Source of the DNA: Methylobacter sp.
GTDB taxonomy: Bacteria; Pseudomonadota; Gammaproteobacteria; Methylococcales; Methylomonadaceae
Assembly (NCBI GenBank): GCA_023229605.1
Contig: JALNYY010000009.1
Location: 1-62,194 of the forward strand
Direction of reading: 5' to 3'
Length of the DNA stretch: 62,194 nt
Shown here: positions 6,860 to 16,230 of the stretch, in pieces
Layout: every line of letters starts with the position of its first letter
Position numbering within the stretch: position 1 is the first letter of the stretch
Made by a program: the position numbers and the translations under genes
Notes under the pieces: generated by a model
What the model saw: only the letters and a program-made list of their open reading frames with translations
The model's database searches: none
Told to the model about the DNA's origin: nothing

Positions 6860-9538
6860 ATGAAAATACACCAATTCACTGTCGACGAGGCGCTTGCAAG
6901 CCTCAACAGCAGCTATGACGGATTGTCGCAGGCCGAGGTCGAATGCCGCTTGGACGAGTACGGGCCGAACCGGGTAGAGGAGGTGCGGGGCGAATCGCTG
7001 ACATTCCGTTTCATCAAGGAATTTACCCACTTCTTCGCGCTGATACTGTGGCTGGCGGCAGGTCTTGCGTTCTTCGCCGAAGCCAGGCAACCGGGCGGCG
7101 GCATGGCGACATTGGGTTATGCGGTGCTCGGCGTTATTCTGATCAACGGCCTGTTCTCGTTCTGGCAACGGTACCGCGCCGAACGCGCTATTTCCGCTCT
7201 GCAAAAGCTGCTGCCTTGTTATGTCAAGGTGCTCCGGGATGGCGAGGCCGGGCTGATTTTGGCCGCCGATCTGGTGCCCGGCGATGTTATCCTGCTGCAG
7301 GAGGGCGATAATGTGCCGGCGGACTGCCGCCTGCTCGAAACTTTTTCCCTGCGCGTCAATAACGCCACCGTCACCGGCGAATCGCGGCCCCAGGCGAGAG
7401 ATGCGGAACTTTCTGCGGAAGAGAGTCTGGAGCATAGCCGCAACACGCTGTTGGCCGGGACATCGGTGGTGTCGGGCGAGGGCCGGGCGGTGGTGTTCGC
7501 GACCGGGATGCATACGGAATTCGGCAAGATTGCCCGTTTAACCCAAACCGCCGTTAAAACCGTTTCGCCATTGCAACTGGAAATCGCGCGTCTAAGCCGT
7601 CTTATCGCCGTGCTCGCGCTTATGCTGGGCGTGGTGTTTTTCTTTATCGGACACGGCATGGGCCTGTCGTTCTGGGACAACTTCATCTTCGCGATCGGCA
7701 TTATCGTCGCCAACGTACCGGAAGGCTTATTGCCGACGGTCACCTTGTCGCTGGCGATGGCGACCCAGCGCATGGCCAAGCGCAATGCGCTGATTCGGCA
7801 CATGCCCTCCGTGGAGGCGCTGGGTTCGGCGACGGTGATCTGCACCGACAAGACCGGCACGTTGACCGAAAACCGCATGGCGGTGAGCGAGCTTTATCTG
7901 GGCGGGCAAACGCTCGCGACCAGGGCGGTGCAGAAGGAGCCGCAATTGGCGCAGATCTATCGGCGTTTTTTCGAGAATGCGTTGCTCTGCCATAATCTGA
8001 AAGAAACCATGGTTGCCGGAAAGTGGCAGACCTTGGGCGATCCCATGGAAATCGCGCTGGTGCGGATGGCAAAGACCTGTCTGGGCGAGGTTTGCGCTTA
8101 TCCCAAGATCAACGAAGTGCCGTTCGATACCGACCGCAAACGGCTGTCCACGATCCATCAGACGCCTAACGGCGTGGTGCTTTATTGCAAGGGTGCATTG
8201 GAAATGCTGTTGCCGTTATGCAAACAGGTGCAAACCGGCAAGGAAATAACGCCGCTCACGGAGGAAATACGGCAGGATTTCATTCGCGCCCAGGAACAGA
8301 TGGCGAGCAAGGGCTTGCGGGTGCTGGCGTTTGCCTGGCGAGAGCTCGAAGATGAACATAACAGCGAAGCGCAGGAGCAAGACCTGGTTCTGTGCGCGCT
8401 GGTCGGGCTGGAAGATCCGCCCAGGGCGGAGGTGCCGGAAGCGATGCGCAAATGCAGGGAGGCGGGCATCAAAGTCATCATGGTGACCGGCGATCATCCG
8501 CATACCGCGTTGGCTATCGGCAGGCAGATCGGCCAGATCCAAACGGATAATCCGGCCGTTATCACCGGCGAACAGTTGTACAAGCTGTCGGAAACCCAGC
8601 TGCGTCTGGCGCTGAGTGCGCCGGACATCATCTTTGCCCGAGTCGGCGCGGATCAGAAAATGCGCATTGTCGCCGCGCTGAAAAAGAAAAAACATGTCGT
8701 TGCGGTCACCGGCGACGGCGTGAACGACGCTCCGGCGCTGAAACTGGCGGACATCGGCATCGCGATGGGCATCAGCGGAACGGATGTCGCCAAGGAAGCC
8801 GCCGATATGATTCTGCTGGACGATAATTTCGCCAGTATCATCGCCGCCATTGAGGAAGGACGCGCCGTTTATGAGAACATCCGCAGGTTTCTCGCTTATA
8901 TCCTCACTTCCAATATTCCGGAAGTTATTCCTTATCTGGCCTTCGCCCTGTTCAAGATACCTTTGCCCTTGACCATCATCCAGATCCTGGCGGTTGATTT
9001 GGGAACGGACATGCTGCCGGCTCTGGGTCTCGGCGCCGCCAAGCCCGAGCCCGGCAGCATGAGCCGGCCGCCGCGTCCGCGGAACGAGCGGCTGCTCGAT
9101 TGGCGTTTGCTGGTGCGCGCTTATGTTTTCTTGGGCATGCTGGAAGCGGTTGTCGCGATGGCGGCCTACTTTTTTGTACTGCACAGCGGCGATTGGCGTT
9201 GGGGCGAGAGTTTGCCAAGTCGCGACCCCTTGTATCTTCAGGCTACTACCGCCTGCCTGAGCGCCATTATCGTCACGCAGATAGTCAATGTATTCCTCTG
9301 TAAAACACCGGGACGCAGTGTGTTCGGCGTAAGCCTGTTCGACAACCGCATCATACTCTGGGGTATTGCGCTGGAAATTACGCTGATTTTGATTATCGAC
9401 TATACCGCCTGGGGCAACCTGGTCTTCGGCACCCTGCCGATTGCACCTGAAGTATGGCTGTTCACATTGCCCTTCGCCTTGGCGATGCTGCTCTTGGAGG
9501 AATTGCGCAAGTTCATGGCCGCCAGGTTGAGGCGTTGA
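6860..9538 (+). CDS. P2-type cation-transporting ATPase, Na+/K+-ATPase-like (P2C) subgroup
   Basis: 892-residue inner-membrane ion pump. The cation-ATPase N-terminal domain, actuator (TVTGES), phosphorylation site (CTDKTGTLTENR, Asp330), nucleotide-binding region (LVGLEDPPR) and hinge (VTGDGVNDAPALK) are all present, with about ten membrane helices. The ion-site helices resemble the animal Na+/K+-ATPase alpha subunit more than SERCA: VANVPEGLLPTVT in M4, LTSNIPE (Ser684, Glu688) in M5 and DLGTDM (Asp713, Asp717) in M6. The lysine that marks H+/K+ pumps in M5 is a serine here. Na+ or K+ transport is therefore the best guess, but some bacterial relatives are uncharacterised. No beta subunit gene is nearby. 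The ATG lies about 80 bases after the divergent small membrane gene. Confidence 0.9.
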   Translation: MKIHQFTVDEALASLNSSYDGLSQAEVECRLDEYGPNRVEEVRGESLTFRFIKEFTHFFALILWLAAGLAFFAEARQPGGGMATLGYAVLGVILINGLFSFWQRYRAERAISALQKLLPCYVKVLRDGEAGLILAADLVPGDVILLQEGDNVPADCRLLETFSLRVNNATVTGESRPQARDAELSAEESLEHSRNTLLAGTSVVSGEGRAVVFATGMHTEFGKIARLTQTAVKTVSPLQLEIARLSRLIAVLALMLGVVFFFIGHGMGLSFWDNFIFAIGIIVANVPEGLLPTVTLSLAMATQRMAKRNALIRHMPSVEALGSATVICTDKTGTLTENRMAVSELYLGGQTLATRAVQKEPQLAQIYRRFFENALLCHNLKETMVAGKWQTLGDPMEIALVRMAKTCLGEVCAYPKINEVPFDTDRKRLSTIHQTPNGVVLYCKGALEMLLPLCKQVQTGKEITPLTEEIRQDFIRAQEQMASKGLRVLAFAWRELEDEHNSEAQEQDLVLCALVGLEDPPRAEVPEAMRKCREAGIKVIMVTGDHPHTALAIGRQIGQIQTDNPAVITGEQLYKLSETQLRLALSAPDIIFARVGADQKMRIVAALKKKKHVVAVTGDGVNDAPALKLADIGIAMGISGTDVAKEAADMILLDDNFASIIAAIEEGRAVYENIRRFLAYILTSNIPEVIPYLAFALFKIPLPLTIIQILAVDLGTDMLPALGLGAAKPEPGSMSRPPRPRNERLLDWRLLVRAYVFLGMLEAVVAMAAYFFVLHSGDWRWGESLPSRDPLYLQATTACLSAIIVTQIVNVFLCKTPGRSVFGVSLFDNRIILWGIALEITLILIIDYTAWGNLVFGTLPIAPEVWLFTLPFALAMLLLEELRKFMAARLRR

Positions 9539-9654
9539 AAACGCAGGCCTGGGGATACAGCCGTAACCGGCCTTGCGAGAATGGCCAAAATCGGTAAAGT
9601 TTGTAAAACCGAAGCGTTGATCTACAATCACGGCAGACTTATAAAATAAAAAAT

Positions 9655-10730
<1,076 letters not shown>

Positions 10731-10734
<4 letters not shown>

Positions 10735-11114
10735 CCAGCGACCAATCCGTCGACCTGTTAAGCAGTGTTCTCAGCGCATTGACCCGTTGGCGGTGAGCCA
10801 TGCCCTGAGTTATGTGGACTTGCTGCGCCGAGTTGCAGAAACTCCGGAGCGGGACGGCGTTATGGCAACGGCTATCGGGCAGGATTTGGGTAATTGCGCA
10901 TCTCCAGCATGCCGGGTTGTGCGTCAGTGCTATTGGTGGAGCCGCCACGGGAATTAGGCCGCCGTAATAAAGACATTCCGGTCATCCTTATCAGCAGCAA
11001 TTCAGCCCCGGCGTGGCTTATCTGGATATCAACACCACGATCAAACGCGATGCGGAACTTGTGTCCGCGCCCGCCCGTTGCGCAGGCGATGTGCTGGCCG
11101 GTTGCAGTAATTAG
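10731..11114 (+). pseudogene. Decayed gene remnant between the HD-GYP regulator and the hybrid kinase
   Basis: The 448 bases between the two flanking genes contain no intact gene, but coding-like pieces appear in three different plus frames. An ATG overlapping the end of the HD-GYP gene opens MTSDQSVDLLSSVLSALTRW and stops. A second frame gives HALSYVDLLRRVAETPERDG. A third gives KDIPVILISSN, which looks like the middle of a receiver domain, and a shifted frame gives SPGVAYLDINTTIKRDAEL up to a TAG at 11112. I read this as a signalling gene broken by several frameshifts and deletions. The original family is uncertain. Confidence 0.45.
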
Positions 11115-11182
11115 AGGACGAAAGGCGAAATTTTTTAGCCTTTAGCCTAAAATTATCGATCACCCACTAACAAGATCCGATT

Positions 11183-14100
11183 ATGGACAATGATATTCAG
11201 GCCACTCTTTCCCAAAAAATGCGGGAAGATTTTATTGCGCGTCTGCCGGATCGGTTAGATACGCTTAAAACCCTGCTGGCGGATCTTGAATGCGGTCGGC
11301 CCGAATCGCTGCAGACATTGCAGCGCGCAGCACATAGCCTGGCCGGTTCTGCGGGGGGCCACCGGCTGATACCGGTTTCCGAAGCGGCGCGCAATTTGGA
11401 ACAGATCGTCGCAGCGATACCCGCTGACGGGATATTGGATGAACAAGCGCTGGATGCCATGCGCAAGGCGTTGGCGCATCTGGAAGCGCAAACAGTCAAA
11501 CCGGGTTACAGTTTAGTTCCGCAGACACTGGAGCGACGGAACGAGGTTCCCCGCATCGTCATAATGGACGACGACCGGGAGCAGGCCGACTGGTTGCGAG
11601 CCATGCTCGAACAGGCGGGTTACAGGGTAGACGTGTTTCACGAACTTGCTGCTTTTGGCGCCGCCAGCCTGGCATCCGAGCCGCCTGCCGCAGTGATCAT
11701 GGACATGATGTTTCCCGAAGGCGACGATGCGGGGGCGCGTGTTATCGCAAATCTGAAAGAGCGGGACCTTAACAGCTTCCCGGTTATCTTTACTTCGGTG
11801 CGGCAGGATATGGCTGCGAAGCTTGCCGCCTATCGGGCCGGAGCTACCTGTTATCTGACCAAGCCGGTGGATATTGCCGCTCTGTTGCGAGCGGTTGCCG
11901 ATTCGGCGGCATTGGCTCCTGGCGAACCTTTTCGAGTGTTGCTGGTCGATGACGACCCCGATCAGCTGACGGCTCACGGCCTGATCTTGAGACAAGCCGG
12001 CATGACGGTGCTGGAAACGGGCGATCCCTTTCAGGTTCCTGAAATACTGGAAGATTTCGCTGTCGAGGTATTGGTGCTGGATATGGTTATGCCTGAATGT
12101 TCCGGCCCGGAACTGGCGACCATTCTTCGGGACGATCAACGGTATGCGCAGACGCCGATTATTTATCTGTCTGCGGAAACCTGTGTGTCCCCGCAATTGC
12201 TGGCGCTGAACAGCGGTGGCGACCATTTTCTGACCGAACCGGTCGATCCGCGTCACCTGGTTGCGACGGTGGCTTTGCACGCCCGGCGGTTCCGCCAGTC
12301 ACGGGAGCAGGCAGAGTCGCTGCGTGCCGCGCTTTACGAGCGGGAACGTCAGCAGCAGGCGCTTGATGCCCATGCGATTGTCAGTGCGGCGGATGCGGCC
12401 GGCATCATTATTTATGTTAACGACCGGTTTTGTGAGATCAGCGGTTACAGCCGGAATGAACTGCTGGGCCAAAATCATCGCATCGTCAAATCGAGCGAAC
12501 ACTTAGCCGAATTTTACCGCGATATGTGGCGCACCATTGCGCGCGGCAATATCTGGCGGGGCGAGGTTTGCAACCGGCGCAAAGACGGCAGCCTGTATTG
12601 GGTTGAAACCAGTATTGTCCCTTTTTTGGATGATACCGGGCGGCCTTATCAATATGTTTCGATTCGCACCGATATAAGCCACATCAAGGAAACCGAGCTG
12701 CGCTTGCGCATTATGGAGCGGGCTATTGATGCCAGCAGCAGTTGCGTCCTTATAGCCGATGCCGGTCAATCCATAATGCCGCTGATTTACGTCAATCCTG
12801 CTTTTGAGCGCGTTACCGGCTATAGCCGTGATGAAGCGGTTGGCCGTAACGCCCGTTTTTTACACGGAAAAGAAATTGATCAACCGGGCTTGGATAAAAT
12901 TCGTGCGGTGCTGCGCGAAGGCTGTGCAGGCGAGGCTTTGCTCCATAACTATCGCAAGGATGGCACCCCATACTGGAATGACTTGCGCATTGCGCCGGTG
13001 CATGACGAGCAGGGGCGACTGACCCATTTCATAGGCATCTCCGATGATGTGACCGAGCGGCGCGAGGCCGGTGACGCGCTGCGAAAAAGCGAAGAGCGTC
13101 TGCGCCGCAGTCAGCTCTACGCCAATATCGGCACCTGGGATTGGAACATTCAGACGGGAGAACTGTTCTGTTCCGAGCGTATTGCTTCATTGTTCGGCTA
13201 CCCTGATATTACTCAGCATAACTACTACAAGAATTACTTTAATAATGTTCACCCGGAGGACCGGCAACTTGTGAGTGTAGCGATCGATGCCTGTTTGCAG
13301 CAGGGTGCTGAATTCAATATCGAGTTTCGCTGCGTATGGCCGGGCGGCACAATTCGCTGGTTGCTGGAGCGCGGCGATGTGGTGCGCGATAAGGACGGCG
13401 CACCGCTGAATATGCTCGGCGTGGTGCAGGACATCACCGATCGCAAATTGGTCGAACTTAAAAGTTTGGAGCAGCAGGCTAAGCTGGTTATCTTCAAGCA
13501 TATCATCGAAAATGTGGCGGACGGTGTCATAACTATCGATTCTGTCGGCGCAATCCGCTCTTTTAATCCCGCTGCGGAAAGACTGTTCGGATATAGCGCC
13601 GCCGAGGTTATCAACAGCAATGTTAAGCTGTTAATGCCTGAACCTTATCGCAGCGAACACGACCAGTATCTTGCCCGGCACATGGCCGGGCAACCGGCCG
13701 GTATTATCGGTAAACAGGTTGAGCTGCCGGGGCAGCATAAGGACGGTACGGTTTTCTTGATGGGGTTGACGATTACAGCGATGGAAATAGACAACGCCAA
13801 AAATTTTGTCGGCATCCTGCGCGATATTAGCGAACGCAAACAATACGAGCGGGACATCATCTCTGCCAGAGATGATGCCGAGCGCGCCAATAGCGCCAAG
13901 TCCGAGTTTTTGTCCAGCATGTCGCATGAACTGCGCACGCCGATGAACGCCATTCTGGGTTTTGGGCAGCTGCTGGAAATTGATGACATGCTCAATGAAG
14001 AGCAAGTGGACTGTGTAAACGAGATACTTAAAGCCGGTCGCCATTTGCTGGAGCTGATCAACGAAGTGCTGGACCTGGCCAAGATCGAGTCAGGCAAGGT

Positions 14101-15001
14101 CAATCTGTCGCTGGAAGCGTTGCCTTGCGCTGAGCTCATAAGGGAATGCCTGACGCTGGTCAGGCCTATAGCCCAAGTGCAGGGCATCGCCATAAACGAT
14201 TCGGCAATCGGGAATTATGCGGTATGCGCCGACCGCACCCGGCTGAAACAAGTGTTGTTAAATCTGCTTTCCAATGCGATCAAATATAACCGTCCGCAGG
14301 GAGCGGTATCGGTTCAGGCTGCTGTGCAGAAGGGCCTTGTGCGGGTGGCGGTATCAGATACCGGCTACGGTATTCCGGCATCTCGGCAACAGGAGCTTTT
14401 TCAGCCGTTTTCGCGTTTGGGCGCCGAAGACACCGCTATTGAAGGCACCGGCATCGGTTTGACCATTTGTAGCCGGCTTATAGAAATGATGGGAGGCGCT
14501 ATCGGTGTGGAGAGCAAGGAGGGGCAGGGCAGCACCTTCTGGATCGAATTGCCGGAAGTTGCTTCGGAGCCGGGCGCTGGAGATATTGACCTGAAACAGG
14601 CAATGGCGGCTGAGACAACGGTTGGCGGCGAGCGGCGGTATACAGTGCTTTATATCGAGGACAACCCGGCTAACCTCAGGCTGGTCACTCAGATTCTAGG
14701 CAGGAATCCGCAATTGCAGTTGATTACGGCGTATACTCCGGAACTAGGGCTGGAGCTGATCTCGGCGCGTCATCCTGATCTGATTCTATTGGATATTAAT
14801 CTGCCGGGCATGGACGGCTATCAGGTGTTAAGTATATTGCGATCCCTGGATTCGGTAAAACAGACGCCGGTGATTGCTATCAGCGCGAACGCCACGCCTC
14901 GCGATATTGAACGGGGCATGGCGGCGGGTTTTAATGACTACATTACCAAGCCTATTGATGTTATGCATTTTCTTGAGGCCGTAGACCGGCTGCTTCCCTA
15001 A
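11183..15001 (+). CDS. Hybrid sensor histidine kinase: HPt-REC-REC-PAS(x4)-HisKA-HATPase-REC
   Basis: 1272 residues with no transmembrane segment, so a cytoplasmic phosphorelay hub. Order seen: HPt with His51 in AAHSLAGSAG; receiver 1 (IVIMDDDREQ, VIMDMMFPEG) at about 125-240; receiver 2 (LLVDDDPDQL, LVLDMVMPEC) at about 252-370; four PAS domains to about 890; HisKA with His915 in SMSHELRTPMNA; HATPase (NLLSNAIKYN, DTGYGIP, GTGIGLTI); and receiver 3 with Asp1204 in LLDINLPGMDGY. The second PAS is LOV-like (VGRNARFLHG) but has Ala557 where the flavin-binding Cys should be. HPt at the N-terminus with two receivers directly behind it is an uncommon order. The stop overlaps the next start (TAATG). 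Confidence 0.93.
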   Translation: MDNDIQATLSQKMREDFIARLPDRLDTLKTLLADLECGRPESLQTLQRAAHSLAGSAGGHRLIPVSEAARNLEQIVAAIPADGILDEQALDAMRKALAHLEAQTVKPGYSLVPQTLERRNEVPRIVIMDDDREQADWLRAMLEQAGYRVDVFHELAAFGAASLASEPPAAVIMDMMFPEGDDAGARVIANLKERDLNSFPVIFTSVRQDMAAKLAAYRAGATCYLTKPVDIAALLRAVADSAALAPGEPFRVLLVDDDPDQLTAHGLILRQAGMTVLETGDPFQVPEILEDFAVEVLVLDMVMPECSGPELATILRDDQRYAQTPIIYLSAETCVSPQLLALNSGGDHFLTEPVDPRHLVATVALHARRFRQSREQAESLRAALYERERQQQALDAHAIVSAADAAGIIIYVNDRFCEISGYSRNELLGQNHRIVKSSEHLAEFYRDMWRTIARGNIWRGEVCNRRKDGSLYWVETSIVPFLDDTGRPYQYVSIRTDISHIKETELRLRIMERAIDASSSCVLIADAGQSIMPLIYVNPAFERVTGYSRDEAVGRNARFLHGKEIDQPGLDKIRAVLREGCAGEALLHNYRKDGTPYWNDLRIAPVHDEQGRLTHFIGISDDVTERREAGDALRKSEERLRRSQLYANIGTWDWNIQTGELFCSERIASLFGYPDITQHNYYKNYFNNVHPEDRQLVSVAIDACLQQGAEFNIEFRCVWPGGTIRWLLERGDVVRDKDGAPLNMLGVVQDITDRKLVELKSLEQQAKLVIFKHIIENVADGVITIDSVGAIRSFNPAAERLFGYSAAEVINSNVKLLMPEPYRSEHDQYLARHMAGQPAGIIGKQVELPGQHKDGTVFLMGLTITAMEIDNAKNFVGILRDISERKQYERDIISARDDAERANSAKSEFLSSMSHELRTPMNAILGFGQLLEIDDMLNEEQVDCVNEILKAGRHLLELINEVLDLAKIESGKVNLSLEALPCAELIRECLTLVRPIAQVQGIAINDSAIGNYAVCADRTRLKQVLLNLLSNAIKYNRPQGAVSVQAAVQKGLVRVAVSDTGYGIPASRQQELFQPFSRLGAEDTAIEGTGIGLTICSRLIEMMGGAIGVESKEGQGSTFWIELPEVASEPGAGDIDLKQAMAAETTVGGERRYTVLYIEDNPANLRLVTQILGRNPQLQLITAYTPELGLELISARHPDLILLDINLPGMDGYQVLSILRSLDSVKQTPVIAISANATPRDIERGMAAGFNDYITKPIDVMHFLEAVDRLLP

Positions 15002-16230
15002 TGATTGTCAAAAAGCATCATAGATTTATTGCAGCGCCGGCGCTGACAGGCATCCTGATTATTGCCGTGGTCATGGCCGGGCGGTATTACCCGGTTGCAA
15101 AAGTCCCCATCAAAATCGGCGTATTGCATTCTCTGACCGGCACTATGGCGGTCAGCGAGAAGCCTTTGGTGGATGCGGTGCGCCTGGCGGTGGAAGAAAT
15201 CAATGAACAGGGCGGATTACTCGGTCAAACCGTGGAAATGGTGGTGGCCGACGGCAAGTCGGACCCGGAGCTGTTTGCCGAAGAAGCCCAACGATTGATC
15301 GAAAAAGAGCAGGTCAGCGTCTTGTTCGGTTGCTGGACATCCGCCTGCCGGAAGGCGGTAAAACCGGTAGTCGAAAAACACCGGCATCTGTTGTTTTATC
15401 CCATGCAGTATGAAGGCATGGAACAATCGGCCAATATTTTGTACACAGGCTCTGCGCCTAACCAGCAGATTGTGCCGGGCACCCGCTGGGCCATGCATAA
15501 ATTCGGGCAGCGTGTTTATCTGGTCGGCTCGGATTATGTTTTTCCCCGCACGGCTAATATCATCATTGGCGACCTGGTCAACGCCTCAGGGGGTAAAGTT
15601 CTCGGCGAACGGTATCTGCCTTTGGGGAGCGTCGAGGTGGAAGCCATCGTTGAAAATATCGCCAGGGAAAAGCCCGATGTGGTGCTTAACACCCTCAACG
15701 GCGACAGCAATGCCGCGTTTTTTTCTGTTCTGGCCAAGGCCGGACTGAGCACTTTGCCGTTAATCTCTTTTAGCGTTGACGAAGGGGGGATGCAGGCTTG
15801 GAACGGCGGGCAACTTACCCGGCATTACGGAGTCTGGAGCTACTTCCAGTCTTTGCCGGGGGAAGATAATTATCGTTTTGTGACTGCGTATCGGGCTCGA
15901 TTTGGCGCCGACCGTGTCATCGGCGACCCGGTTGAGGCCGCTTACGTGGGCGTGAAGCTGTGGGCGCAGGCGGTGCGGGATGTGAATTCCAGTGAGACTG
16001 TCCGGGTCGATTCTTCTCTGATGCGGCAGAGTATCAGGAGCCCTTCCGGGATAGCGGCGGTAGATGCGGACACCCGTCATTTATGGAAGATGATGCGGGT
16101 GGGTAAAGCGCGTCCCGACGGACAGTTCGATCAGGTGTTTGCCTCCGGTGCGCCATTACGGCCGTCTCCTTGGCCCGACTATCGCAGCCGCGACGAATGG
16201 CGGGTTCTCCTGGATCGAGGCCGGCCATGA
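15001..16230 (+). CDS. Periplasmic amide/urea-type substrate-binding protein (Peripla_BP_5, UrtA/FmdD/AmiC-like)
   Basis: 409 residues with an N-terminal hydrophobic segment (ALTGILIIAVVMAG, a signal or anchor without a lipobox), followed by a type I periplasmic binding fold. The start of the mature part, IKIGVLHSLTGTMAVSE, is the signature of the urea/short-chain amide group. LFGCWTSACRKAVKPVVE, YPMQYEGMEQSANILYTG and GSDYVFPRTAN agree with it. No permease or ATPase gene is nearby. The gene overlaps a hybrid kinase gene on each side (TAATG before, ATGA after), so it more likely presents a ligand to a sensor kinase than feeds a transporter. The ligand (urea, amide or branched amino acid) cannot be told from sequence. 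Confidence 0.9.
   Translation: MIVKKHHRFIAAPALTGILIIAVVMAGRYYPVAKVPIKIGVLHSLTGTMAVSEKPLVDAVRLAVEEINEQGGLLGQTVEMVVADGKSDPELFAEEAQRLIEKEQVSVLFGCWTSACRKAVKPVVEKHRHLLFYPMQYEGMEQSANILYTGSAPNQQIVPGTRWAMHKFGQRVYLVGSDYVFPRTANIIIGDLVNASGGKVLGERYLPLGSVEVEAIVENIAREKPDVVLNTLNGDSNAAFFSVLAKAGLSTLPLISFSVDEGGMQAWNGGQLTRHYGVWSYFQSLPGEDNYRFVTAYRARFGADRVIGDPVEAAYVGVKLWAQAVRDVNSSETVRVDSSLMRQSIRSPSGIAAVDADTRHLWKMMRVGKARPDGQFDQVFASGAPLRPSPWPDYRSRDEWRVLLDRGRP

Noticed and set aside
12720..13070. Blue-light photoreceptor reading of the LOV-like domain
   Set aside because: The flavin-binding Cys is replaced by Ala557, so normal LOV photochemistry is excluded.
15001..16230. Urea ABC transporter operon
   Set aside because: Only the binding protein is present; permease and ATPase genes are absent and the neighbours are kinases.
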